A DNA stretch of 64,000 nt, taken from positions 62,001 through 126,000 of the forward strand of contig JACKQL020000116.1 of NCBI GenBank assembly GCA_018296165.2, read 5' to 3'. The position numbers and the translations under genes were made by a program. Shown here one piece after another: positions 1 through 10,269 of this stretch. Numbering within the stretch: the first letter of the stretch is position 1; every line of letters starts with the position of its first letter. A model generated the notes under the pieces. That model had not been told where the DNA came from, searched no databases, and saw only the letters and a list, made by a program, of their open reading frames with translations. Source of the stretch: Termitomyces sp. T153. Its lineage: Eukaryota; Basidiomycota; Agaricomycetes; Agaricales; Lyophyllaceae.

Positions 1-304
1 CCTTTGTGGTTGGCTTAACATCAACCTCTGGTCATGGGATGGTCCCTTTGAGGTATCCTTTCACTCCATGCACATGTGCAGCAATCAGAACTTGGGATTT
101 GAAGTGGACAAATTTGTTCCATCAAACTGCAACTTGTCTGGGAAAGTGGGTGGTCCATTTGAATTTTGTGTGGTCATTTTTGTGAGTAAGTTTGGGCAGT
201 GAAGTGGGTGGTTTTAATCCATAGGAGTCATTGGTAGTATGGTAGTGGTGTCATGGCAATAAAATCTATGTTGTGCACAGGAGGCAAAAATGGGGCCAAT
301 AACC
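1..304 (-). pseudogene. Ty1/copia gag N-terminal fragment
   Basis: Reading the minus strand leftwards from the LTR at 305-631, two frames carry copia-type gag N-terminal motifs: FDGTNL, then KGYLKGTI about 50 nt further on in another frame. In copia gag polyproteins the DGTNL-type motif starts the domain and the GYLxGTI-type motif follows it. Here a frameshift and an in-frame stop separate them, so this is a decayed copy. The element continues beyond the left edge of the window. Its position directly inside the LTR makes that LTR the 5' LTR of a minus-strand copia element. Family assignment rests on two short motifs. Confidence 0.55.
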
Positions 305-631
305 TGTAGACAAGACCTTCAGAGTCATGACAAAGTAATTGAGACAACTGAATTATATACCTGTAGACAAAGATATAAAGTAAGATCTACAGGAAAGTAA
401 GTAATGCAGTATGAGAAGTGTTCAACATACCCTCAGAGTCACAACAAAGTAATTGAGACAACTAAGGGATGTGTGTTTTGTGTACTCTGGATATGTACAG
501 ATAGTAAAACAAGGTTTTATGTAAAGTATAGCAAACAAAGAAATGATTGTGTGATGGAGTAGCATAACATACAAAAATTATGAAGAGAGTAATTTATATG
601 AAGTAGCATGTACTGGGGGTCCAGCTTAACA
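305..631 (-). repeat. Copia LTR (5' LTR of minus-strand element)
   Basis: On the minus strand this starts TGTTAAGCTGGACCCCC and ends CTTGTCTACA, so it has TG...CA ends. Most of it recurs at 40690-41022, next to copia RNase H and reverse transcriptase. No matching 5-bp flanks are seen (TAACC left, CTGTG right), as expected if gag lies to the left and the target site to the right. Confidence 0.7.
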
Positions 632-1764
632 CTGTGTACTGATTCTGCTGCAACACATTCCTCTCCCTCCATGCTATGTTCCAATCCTCCTCTGCCCTTT
701 AGAGCTCCCCCTCTCATGTCATCAGCATTCTCAATGGCCCTTCCACCTAGTGATGGAGGAATGTCTTGATAATTGAAGGTGCAGGCTCAGAAGAGTTTGA
801 TGGGTGCCCCATCAGCACCCTCAAGCCAGAGGAGTACACATGGGGCCTGGGGGGGGCCTGCCATCAACTCCTGGCCCCATGGCTGCTTGCTGGGCCCTGC
901 TGTTGGCAGTGGGGAGGCCCTCCACTTCCCCTTGTTGCAAGACACTGGAGCCCCCTCTCTCCATTCACCCCATTGGGGTCCCACCTTTCCTGCCAGCCAC
1001 CCCATGCTCCCCTCACTCTCCAAACCAAATCCCCAGCACAACACCCTGGCCTTCCAGCTCTTGCCCAACTGCTCCCTCATCCAACTTGGCTCCCATCCTT
1101 GCTCTGCTGCAATGCAGGCCATATGCCACTCCAGTAAAACTGTACATTTCTTATGCCTTGCATGACATAGAAGACAAACTGAAGAATCTTGATGGAACCC
1201 CACAGTTGGCCCATCAAACTCACATAGTTCCCCTCATTGGGCATAGAGGGTACACTGGGGAAAATCAGCAGAAAGAGAACAGAACACAGTAAACACCCAC
1301 CAGAGCCTTGTTCTGGCACCATTCCAAGGTCAGAGGACCACATGCCTGCCCTAGCACCTCTGCAAACAACTTCAGCATCACCTGCACCTGGGGAACCCAC
1401 TGTGCTTCTGTAACAACCTGCACCTCCCCCAGACTAAAACTGGGCCTTGAAAAATGCACTGCTGGCACCAGGGCCAACCATGCTGGAGCTCTGCCCTGAG
1501 ATGAAGCCCCCAACAGACCCATCACCACTGTGGACAACTTTGAAAAGTAGGTCAGCCCAGCACAAACACAGAATTGGTACACCTATGACTGTGGTACATG
1601 GACTCTGCCTTCCTTCAATCTTGGCACTGAGCATGCTCCTCCCTGCAATGCTTGTATACCACCCACTTGTCAACCTGATTGTCATCCAATGGCAGAGGAG
1701 TTGGGGATGCAGACAATGAGTACACTGATGCTGCAGAAGATGAGGCTGAGAAAAACATGGGAAA
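632..1764. other. Unassigned CpG-poor sequence
   Basis: Open frames occur on both strands, the longest about 160 codons on plus near 804-1292. They are Pro/Ser/Cys-rich, overlap each other and show no domain I recognise. They look like chance frames in C-rich, CpG-depleted DNA. The stretch may be the decayed interior of the LTR element whose 3' end follows. Confidence 0.4.
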
Positions 1765-1982
1765 AAGAGTTTAGGAATTCTGGGGTATGTCTGATGCCTT
1801 TTAATTGATTGTAAAGAGCCCCCTAACAAATGGTGGCTATGCTTTGACTTTGCCTCCCATGCCACCACTGCTTGCTGCAGTTTGATCAATATTACTTGGC
1901 ATTGATTTCCATGCCCCCACCAATCCTTGACTCATGTCCTGCACCTTGAGGGTCTCAATGCTGAAGAGGGGGTGATGGGTGA
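1765..1982 (+). pseudogene. 3' terminal interior of an LTR-1 element, with polypurine tract
   Basis: This stretch resembles 15236-15402 and, like it, ends in a purine-rich tract (GAAGAGGGGGTGA) just before an LTR-1 copy. Shared blocks include cccatgccaccactgc and tgatcaatatt. It is therefore probably the end of the coding/3' untranslated part plus the polypurine tract that primes plus-strand DNA synthesis. No intact frame remains. Confidence 0.5.
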
Positions 1983-2491
1983 TGTCATGACCCACTCCCT
2001 GAACCTCCAGACCTCATTCCCAGCCACCTCACTCTCACTCCCCTAGAGTTCCCCCCCAACACTCCCTTGACCTCCCCAACCTTTGTTGATGCATGACGCC
2101 CACCCCAGCTAACTTGAATGCTTCTCTGGCAAACCTCAACAGCCTCCTGGTTAACTCTGACATGTTCCCCCCAGGCTTTGATGCTTCCCCTTCCTCTCCT
2201 GAGCCCCTGGAACCCTCCCCCACTATTCCTAATGCCAGTCTACATCACTGGTTTGTCATCCTGACTTACCCAACCAGCTCTGGAGCATTATGATGACCCT
2301 GAGGCAGCCTGCATTCCCATCTGATTCCATCAGTATATCATTGCAGCCCACCTGCTAATCATAACCAACACCTGTCAAGTCTGTGCAGCCTCAACAAGCC
2401 CCACTGCCAGACCCACTACCCCCAGAGCTGTCCCAGTAGTTAGTATATAAGTTGTAGAGTATCCTTTACTCTAGTCTTGATATTGCCTTAC

Positions 2492-3434
2492 TGATATGAT
2501 GTTGTCACACCATTGGGAACATAATAAACACCAGAAGTCAAAACAAACATTTATTAAGGCTGAAAACTGTAAGCCTCCTGGTAAAACAAGTCCCAGCAAC
2601 ATTATCCCTTAAATACACCAAAAGAAAGACAGAACAGGATAGGACAAGGACTATACTAGACTATACACTCAATAATAGTCCAATCACTGTAATGGGAGGG
2701 GAAGCATAGGACTGGCAAAAGCACCTGAATGGCATCAATTCTGGCAAGATCTAGATCTGATCTAAGAATAACCAGATTGGAATGTTGACTGAAAGGATGA
2801 ATATGAAATGAATGGAATGAAGGAAAGGGAAAGGAAGATGAATGGAAGAACCTGAATGGGAAAGAACCTGAATGGGGAAGAATATGAAATGAACAAAGGA
2901 AGATGAATGGAATGAATGGGAGGGAACAGATGAATGGAAGAACCTGAATGGGAAAGAACCTGAATGGGGAAGAATATGAATGGGAGAAATACAAAGGAGG
3001 GAGAGATAAATGGGGCAAATAGAAGCTAAGAATGCAAAGGAGGAATGATGGAACCAGGAACTGGCCTGTGGCACTGAAACAGGCATGCCAAAAGGGGGAA
3101 TTAGAATAACAGTTATGAATAAGGGGCTGGAAAGTATGGAACCAAAAGTCACATGTAGGGGGTGGTCTGTGCACTGTAAAAAGAGGTATAAATAGCCCAA
3201 GTAGAGTAGCAAATGGACAGGCAATTAATAGGCAAAGGCTTGGTGGTTCCCAGGGAGTGAATCACTTAGGCTGGAGTTTGTTGAGACCCCTCTGCATTCA
3301 GAATAGAAATATTTTGGAAGTAAACCCCTTCAACTTCAAGCATTTATCAAGACATCAGTGTGGAATTGGAGTAGACTGCCTAAGTCTTCAAGAAAGCCCC
3401 AGAACTATCAGTATTACTCTAACCCAGTACTACA
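2492..3434 (+). mobile_element. LTR-like insertion inside LTR-1 copy 1
   Basis: Comparison with the uninterrupted LTR-1 at 29152 shows that about 940 bp was inserted after ...ttgatattgccttac, with LTR-1 sequence resuming at cattacc. The insert begins TGATATGATGTTGTCAC, ends near CAGTACTACA and contains a TATA box (GGTATAAAT, about 3183), so a solo LTR of another family is likely. The exact ends are uncertain: the flanks CTTAC and TTACC match only with a one-base shift. Confidence 0.5.
2835..2985 (+). repeat. Short tandem duplication in the inserted LTR
   Basis: A block of about 50 bp beginning gatgaatggaagaacctgaa occurs twice, near 2838 and 2930. Each copy itself contains a repeated aagaacctgaatggg unit. 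The whole stretch is purine-rich on plus. It appears to be an internal repeat of the inserted LTR. Confidence 0.7.
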
Positions 3435-4083
3435 TTACCATGTTCTGATTGTTTGTCTCTTGTATTTTGTGTCTCTTATCACATTTTCTCCTCTCTCTAA
3501 GTTTCCCAGTCTTATCTCAGTCTCCTGGTCTTGTCTTGTCTCTATCTCCATTATTGTCTTGATGTCATTTTGTATCTCTACTTCAATCTATTTTTGTTCT
3601 CATCTCAATCTTGCCTCAACTCCATCTTGTCTTGTTTAGCTCTATCTCCTTCATTGTGCCCAAGTCCCTTTCAACCTTAATGCTGTTACAAACTCCACAT
3701 CTACAATTACAAATCTCAAATGTTCCTAAACCAACTCTGGACCTTGCTATTCACTCAGCCCCAAAAACCATCAACATCAATTGATCCCCCATTAAACTCC
3801 AGCACCACTCCCATCACTCATGTAGCCTCTGTTTGCCTGCACTTCCAATACTTGCCTCTGGAGTTGTGCCTGACACCCTTTCAAGCCCAGCCCTTCCCCA
3901 CATCTTATCTTAGACTTCTCTGGACCATCCCAGACTTGTTTGGACCACTTCCCCTCACTTATCCTCACAGGTATCTGAAGTCCAGACCTCCCCAAGCACT
4001 AGGTTATCAGTGCAGGATGTTGTGTCTGCCTAGTAAGAACTTGCCCAGTTAAGCTGAGCCCCCATGGTCAGCAGAACCTAACA

Positions 4084-4128
4084 GAAGTGAGGTTGGGTCT
4101 GGGATGAAGCAAGAGCTACAGACATACA
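4084..4128 (+). repeat. Truncated end of the hairpin/minisatellite element
   Basis: The sequence gaagtgaggttgggtctggg, then atgaagcaagagctacag, matches the last minisatellite unit and terminal flank of the elements at 9722-11995 and 50589-52343. The terminal hairpin is missing: after 'ctacaga' the sequence diverges. This is a third, truncated copy abutting LTR-1 copy 1. Confidence 0.65.
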
Positions 4129-4185
4129 GTGCTGTGCTGTGATTGAGGTTGATGATTGCCCTATAAATAGCAACAAGTATGTGGG

Positions 4186-4797
4186 TGGCAAAAAACCCTT
4201 CCTAAAGCATTTCCTTGTCATCACAAACAACCATATCAATACCCCTCCCACCTGCATTTGCTTTCAGAATGACAGGATAACCAATGTGTTTTACTGCTTC
4301 CAGTGCATTAACAGCACTGGCAAGTACTCCAAATGAGCCTGGCACAATAGGAATGTCAGCATCAACAGCACAAGCTTCATGCTTCAACCCTATTTTCTGT
4401 ATCAAATCTGGACAGGGCCCAAGCCATGTGATCCCAGAGTTAACAATGATCAATGCAAATTCAGCAATTTCTGAAAGGAATTCATATTCAAGATGAAGCA
4501 TTGTGACCTTATTATCAAGACAGATAGAGATGATTCTTTGTCCTGCCAGATATGCTTTTGACTCAAGCTCAGCAGAGTCCTCTGCTGTACTCTAGAGGAG
4601 AGGGATAGCCTTGTCAGTGGGAGAAATGTGGAGTGAAAGGGCATCTGATGGCATATAAATAGCAATAGTCCATATACCAAGTTCCCTTGCAGTACAAATA
4701 ATGCAAACAGCAATTTTGCCCCTGTTTGTGATTAGGAGCTTTGTACCCTTGTCCATCACCTTTAAAAACAACTTGGAGGGACATAATTGATGCACCT
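4186..4797 (-). pseudogene. Biotin-carboxylase domain fragment (urea-carboxylase-like)
   Basis: Minus-strand frames give KLLITNRGKIAVCIICTARE, then LGIWTIAIYMPSDALSLH, then YEFLSEIAEFA, ITWLGPCPDLIQK and IGYPVILKANAGG. These match, in order, the start of the biotin-carboxylase fold: the ANRGEIAxRIxRTxxELG opening, the GYGFLSEN motif and the ATP-grasp glycine-rich loop (normally KxxAGGGG, here NAGGRG). Only about the first 200 residues remain, in at least two frames. The loop spacing and the 'GVL' segment resemble urea carboxylase (DUR1,2-type) more than acetyl-CoA carboxylase, but I hold that loosely. It lies downstream of the NTPase gene on the same strand, the arrangement repeated at 17.7-19.9 kb. 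Not functional. Confidence 0.75.
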
Positions 4798-5077
4798 GTT
4801 ACTTTTCAAGGTTCACAAGAGAATAGAGTATACATACATCAAACATGCATAGTTAGTGGTTCACAGGTGCCCACACAACAGGCTACTGAAGATGAGGATA
4901 GGTTCCTATTTCTAGACAGGTTCATGTGATCAATCTGAGCTCCGGACTTTGTATGCTTGCTGAGGCGTACTATGATTTGGGTGACAAATACAAAAGCTCC
5001 ATTTCCTGGCCACCTGACCCACTCACACTCACCACCCTTCAAGAAAATACTGCTTTAGCTGGGATATATGTGGTAAA

Positions 5078-8000
5078 TTATGAGACATCTTCTGCATCTG
5101 TATCTTCTGCGCCTGTATCTTCTCTATCTGAATATTGGTTGACTACTACCATGTCCTCCTCGGCCTCTTCATTGGTGTTCTCGTAGTACTCATCGTCATC
5201 ATTGTTGTGGTTGTTGTTGTTGGCAATGACAACCTCGGCACCAAGACGACTCACTTTATTCATCTTTGCCCAATGATACGATGACGGAGCTACCCAGTAC
5301 GGCTTCATTCGCCTGACAGCCTCAACTCGATCCTCAGATCGTGGATGCTCTGCCAGCATATCCTTGTGTGCCAAAATATTCGAGTAGTGAGATTTGTCCT
5401 CATCACCAATAACATTGTACACCCGACTCGAACATCCTTTGATGGCTATCTCGTAACGTGGGTAAATGTGCAGAGCCTGACTTTGCATTGTCTGTGGGAG
5501 TTCACGAGAAATGACCTCAACATCAGCGGGTGTTGGCGGCGGGATTCGCTGTACAGTGTCACATACAGGACTCGTGGGGACGGGCATCTGGGCTTGTTTG
5601 GTCGTTTCCAGAGTCTGCCTCTTTGCCGTCGGATTAGCGGGCATGGACACCTGGACTGGATTTTTCTTTCGTTGAGCTTGTTGCCCCTTCCTTTTTGTCC
5701 TTGCTACTGTCGACACCTGCTTCACTTCTGGCTGAGGTGCTTTCTTCTGTTCGGCTGCTAGGTTTCCGAGCTCCATCACAATCGTAATGTATGGGAGTTT
5801 TCGCCCGTTCTGCGTCTGAGGTCTTGTGAAGAACTGGAAGGTCTCCTGAGCGTCGGAGAGAATGAACTGTTTGTTGACCCTGTTCTTTACTTGAATGAAG
5901 ATGGCCGACATGGACCATCTATCGGGATACTGGGAGTTATTAGTGGGAATCCACACAGGGATGACAAGGTCTGTCGAAGCCATATTCCCGTAGCCTTCAA
6001 TCGCTGCGGCTCTGAGGAAAAGCAGGTAAATAGCCTCGTCGGTGATTGTCGACTTGTCGCCTGCCTTGACAAATTGTGTAAAGTGAACGTAGCCGTCTTT
6101 GAATGCGTCTCTAAGCATCTCCCCTCTCAGGTTGCTCGGCCGCGCATCGAGAACGTCCCCGATGTATTTCTCCGATATCAGGGCCCGGAGAAAGTCCTCG
6201 ACGCGAATCATCTGGCTGAACGAGACATCACCGCTGACACCACTGAGAACCGAATTGACGTGCTCATGATCAGGGTTCTTCAAGATAGCGATGTCGTGGG
6301 CCAGAGTGCAGAGCATCCTCACAACCAACTCCTCTCTGGTTCCCTGGTCGATTAGTCCCAATTCGAGCCATTGTGAGATAGCAGATGGTATATTGGTCTT
6401 GTATGTTGCTATAATCATCTCGATTTGCTCCGCTGGCGGTAGAGTGGATCGAGTTTTTCCCAATCCTTTGGCGTGGCACCAGTTGAATATCGCACGGGCA
6501 GCAGCTTCTGCCACAAAAGGTTCGGAAGGATATCCACCACGAAGATACTGTTGATGTTTTGGAACGGAGTAGACTGTTCGCATACTACTGGCGACAAGAA
6601 GTCCTTCAAGGAAAACGGCCTCGTCTCGGTTCAATTCAAAGCTCAAATCAACACGAACGGAAAGAGGAGGAATCAACTTTTGGAGTGGAAATTTGCAAGA
6701 TTTGTCCCGACTTGTGTCTTCAAGACGCAATTCCAACTTAGACATGGCATATTTCACTACTTCTTCATCGTCTATAGACGGAGTATTTTCCAGAACAGTC
6801 CAAAATCTACGCAATTTAGCACGAAAGAGACAAGGGAAAAACAAAGTCCGGTGGCTTACAAGGGACGGCCAAATCGCGCCATGAACTTCAACGAACAAAT
6901 TTCTTGAGAGGAGTGGGTGCCTTCAATCACAAGGCTCGGCTCCTTCCACGCATCGAAAGGAAGTTCAACAAAAGGAGCATTCAAATTATCATCACTGCCT
7001 TCAGAATGAGACGACATAGGACGAGAGGACCAAAAATTACGTGAGCTAGTAGGGACGGTCTCGGACAGTCTCGAATAAGTCGAGAGGAATAAGGCAAAGA
7101 CGGGTGCATTCATCATATACGTGAAGGCTTTGCACAGGCACTGATAAGCTGTGCGGTTTGGTTTTGCCGAAACCGTAGTCTTGCTGAGATGGTGGGCTTC
7201 GTCGAAATAGAAAACGATAACAGGTTGTATGTCGGTCTGCGCAGGTTCGATTTTCTTCGAGACAGAGTCAATGAATATTTTCACTGGAAATAACATCAGC
7301 AATGAGTTTTTAGGTGGTGGCAAGTATCAGCGAACCTCGGTTCCGAAGATGGTCAAATTCGACACGCTCGTCCGATATGTCTTCGAAACCTCGTAAAGGA
7401 GACGGGTCGATTGCTGTTGTGTACATCTTGAGACGCTCCGGGCTGAGAGGGGGTCCAAGATATTCTTTCCAATCTGCCGCGACACGTTCGATTCCAAACC
7501 CCGACCTTTTCCAGAGATTGATCCAATTATCCACAAAGGCGATGATCTTTAACAAGAACAGGAGGTAGCGACGCTGAACACGAAGTTCCAAGGTTTCTTT
7601 TGTGGTCTTTGTGCAGAAAAAGCGAACTAGCGGTTGACCGTCGGCCATATCACCCTGTGGAAAGCCTTGATCGTGAGGATCAGAAGAACGTATGAGATCA
7701 ACCAAAGCAAAGCACCTGATCTATCTCCTGTGGGCCTCAAAACCATCGGGATCATGAAGACCGAGTCAGCGAGCTTGTCCACGAGCCGAGATTTACCTGT
7801 ACCAGATCCTTGAATGATGGCACAGAAATTCGCGTAGGGTTTCTCGAATGAGTTTTGATACATTGCATCCATCGCGCCTTGCAAGAGTTTATGGGCATTC
7901 CCCACATACGCCGTCTTCCAGGCTGTTATTACCGAGTTTGAGACAGCTGAGGCGTGCACTCGTCGTAAGTATTTGAGGATGGGAACGGGACTAACTTTAG

Positions 8001-8505
8001 GGACTCACTAGGTTTCGGGTTGGATGCAGGTGTCTGAAGGGTAGGTTTCTTCTCGTCTTCCGTCTTGACTACCAAAAGTGAGTGAAAAAAGAGGACTGGT
8101 GGAGGATGTGAGCGACGAACTGTATTCGAGCAATCTGGTTATCGCCAGCTGCATCATCTTAATCCCTCCCCGCTCACGCTCACGCTCACGATTCGGGTTG
8201 CAGAGATTGAGAAAGGCCCAGAGATAGGAGCCTGATGGCGGCACTGGTATGTCGTTTCTGCCAACGATGATTTGAGCAAGTTCCTTGAAGATTGACGAAT
8301 AGCAAGCTTGAAACTCTTCCGAAGACGCGTCGTCTTCCACCAAATCAAGCAGTTGATCGTACAGTTTGGTTTTCCTTGCCCGACGAAACACCTCTTGAGC
8401 CTTTTCCAATTGGGATACTGGCTGCGGGTCCTGCTCCTGATTGGGTCGTTTGACCGATCCCTGAGATTCAGACGAGCGTAAGCGCTTGGAAGAACGGCCA
8501 GACAT
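5078..8505 (-). CDS. P-loop NTPase with nuclease-like C-terminus, six exons, apparently intact
   Basis: My model is join(8190-8505, 8009-8068, 7716-7946, 7336-7665, 6860-7283, 5078-6806) on minus. It has GT-AG introns, stays in frame throughout and totals 3090 nt (1029 aa). The start is the ATG before SGRSSKRLRSSESQ, a basic Ser-rich N-terminus. Exon 3 holds a Walker A motif, GSGTGKSR, and exon 5 a Walker B-like VIVFYFDEAHHL. FMARFGRPLFWTVLE spans the last splice junction. Further on, LVIPVWIPTN ... MSAIFIQVKNR resembles the D...QxK core of PD-(D/E)XK nuclease folds. A basic linker and an acidic Asn/Asp-rich tail follow. The organisation recalls the Crinkler-type NTPase-nuclease proteins expanded in basidiomycetes. 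That link is from memory, and the role (defence, effector or selfish) is inference. The gene keeps CpG, unlike its repeat neighbours, and its 3' part recurs at 17728 and 39035. Confidence 0.8.
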
Positions 8506-8519
8506 GACGGAAGTACGAA

Positions 8520-9721
8520 GTGGTTACTGCGGAGTTCCCCAAGTTATATATTAGTTTCAAAGTCAACCGCGCGTCATTTGCCCATTGATCTGATTATCAA
8601 ATGATCACTGGCCGCAGACGACTCACAAGCTATTGTGGGCGCTTGAATCTGCATGCGGACTACTTCCCTCCTGACAGATTGTTTTCTCCACACGGGCTAA
8701 AGGGGCAAAATGTTCCTTGAGCACCAAGTTCTTTCTTTGACTGGCACGTGGGTCCTGCGAGGCCACTCCCGATTCATCTCCGGCAGGTGAGAATGAGATA
8801 TTCTAGTAAGTATGTACGAAGATATAGTTCTTGCTCAAATTTCGTAAATGTAGCGCCGGAAGCAACTTCTATCGGACATTCCGGGTGAACGGTCTGGAGG
8901 TAATTGTATGGGCACCGCTGGAGTCATAGATCTCTTCCTGCCATGCCAGGTAATACATGTGTCATGTGTGCACACAGCGAGCTGGCGTATGGTCCTCACC
9001 ACAATCCAGAAACAACATTGGAAATACCTACCACGAGCGCAACATGACTCTCATTGAATATCTGCAGGACAATGGAGGAGCGAGGTGAGTCACGTTGCAG
9101 CCACGTTTCATAACGAGAAGGAACCTCTTCGTTCTGATACTCGCTCCCAGCCGAGAATTACCCAATAAACAGAAGCGCTTGTTACAGCTTGTTACCCTCG
9201 TTCGTTATTGTCTTGTCACTCTGCAGGTGGACCGGATTGCTTCCTGTTCAAGGGTCAAATTGTACCCATGCGCTACATACAACTCTTCGAACATCAGCAC
9301 TTGAGTGCCGCATGGCAGTCATTCCCGATTTTCAGAAGCAGTAAAATCAACCCGAGAAACTCGCGTTCATCACGGTGAATGTTAAATTTTGTAGATATAG
9401 TCCTGGATGTAGCCTCAATATCCTGAGCGGTCTAGAGGTATGAATGTAATTCATTCTGCAATGTCAGGTACGCTTCATATTGATACACGTGTCATGCATA
9501 CACACAGCGAGCGGCCCTTCACCACCCCCGAATTTGAAAACAAATTTGAAATACGTACCACAAAGGCGGCCATAACCATCTGATGACATATCTCCATTAT
9601 GCAAAACAACGGTGAAACGAGGTGAGTCCAGTCGATGCACCCTAGATTTCCCAGGTGTATACTTGGAGCTAATCTGAGTTTGCTGCACCTTGCATGATCG
9701 ATGTCTTCTCTTGAAAGATAC
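8520..9721. other. Intergenic, CpG-retaining, upstream of the NTPase gene
   Basis: No gene is supported. It contains the ~535-bp tandem duplication listed separately and would hold the NTPase promoter immediately right of 8505. CpG is common here, as in the gene, so this looks like host DNA rather than old transposon. Confidence 0.5.
8830..9690. repeat. Diverged tandem duplication, ~535-bp period
   Basis: Three landmarks recur at the same offset. ggtctggagg at 8891 pairs with ggtctagagg at 9429. cacacagcgagc pairs at about 8975 and 9503. cgaggtgagtc pairs at about 9079 and 9617. The copies are substantially diverged, so the duplication is old. Each copy has GAGGTGAGT, a splice-donor-like string, but no coding frame is seen. 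Confidence 0.65.
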
Positions 9722-9722
9722 G

Positions 9723-9743
9723 CCCCGTGCCTTCTGCACGGGC
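9723..9743 (-). other. Terminal hairpin of element copy 1
   Basis: CCCGTGC (9724-9730) pairs with GCACGGG (9736-9742) across a 5-nt loop. The equivalent hairpin in copy 2 (52320-52338) has 8-bp arms and a 3-nt loop. It sits within a few bases of the point where the two copies lose identity. Confidence 0.75.
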
Positions 9744-9761
9744 CTGTAGCTCTTGCTTCAT

Positions 9762-10233
9762 CCCAGACCCAACCTCACTTCGTTCAGTTAGGTCCTTGTA
9801 TTTCAAACTCAATGCTAATTCCCAGACCCAACCTCACTTCGTTCGGTTAGGTCCTTGTATTTCAAACTCAATGCTAATTCCCAGACCCAACCTCACTTCG
9901 TTCGGTTAGGTCCTTGTATTTCAAACTCAATGCTAATTCCCAGACCCAACCTCACTTCGTTCAGTTAGGTCCTTGTATTTCAAACTCAATGCCAATTCCC
10001 AGACCCAACCTCACTTCGTTCGGTTAGGTCCTTGTATTTCAAACTCAATGCCAATTCCCAGACCCAACCTCACTTCGTTCGGTTAGGTCCTTGTATTTCT
10101 AACTCAATGCCAAGTCCCAGACCCAACCTCACTTCGTTCGGTTAGGTCCTTGTATTTCTAACTCAATGCTAAGTCCCAGACCCAACCTCACTACATTCAG
10201 TTAGGTCTTTGTATTTCATCAACTCAATGCTGA
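9762..10233 (-). repeat. 59-bp minisatellite, about 8 units
   Basis: Units start at 9762, 9821, 9880, 9939, 9998, 10057, 10116 and 10175. Each begins cccagacccaacctcact and continues tcgttcggttaggtccttgt. A degraded ninth unit follows. The units still contain CpG (cttcgttcgg), whereas the copy at 51.8 kb has lost many of these. The array lies inside the hairpin-ended element. Confidence 0.95.
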
Positions 10234-10269
10234 GATTCAAACTCAACCTCAGTTTGTCTTTCATGTTAT

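Larger units (their letters stand above)
1983..4083 (+). repeat. LTR-1 copy 1 (TGTCA...TAACA), interrupted
   Basis: It starts TGTCATGACCCACTCC and ends GTCAGCAGAACCTAACA, matching the LTR-1 family seen at six other places (ends TGTCA and TGACA; the final G is A here). It has the family TATA segment AGTATATAAGTTGTAGAG near 2440. After removing the ~940-bp insert at 2492-3434 it is about 1.16 kb, the normal LTR-1 length of 0.95-1.2 kb. The flanks do not match (GGTGA left, GAAGT right), consistent with its being a 3' LTR next to element interior. Confidence 0.75.

Noticed and set aside
787..1292. Genes at 787-1203 (minus) and 804-1292 (plus)
   Set aside because: Overlapping frames on both strands of a C-rich, CpG-poor stretch, without domains or splice signals.
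4186..4797. Bacterial contamination or horizontally acquired carboxylase
   Set aside because: The longer copy at 18348-19860 keeps spliceosomal-type introns, so a fungal gene is the simpler source.
5891..6355. Plus-strand frames within 5345-6907
   Set aside because: Shadows of the long minus-strand exon 6; the same shadows recur at the copy in 39296-40693.
9762..10233. CRISPR-like array
   Set aside because: Units are contiguous 59-bp tandem repeats with no unique spacers, in a eukaryotic context. It is a minisatellite.
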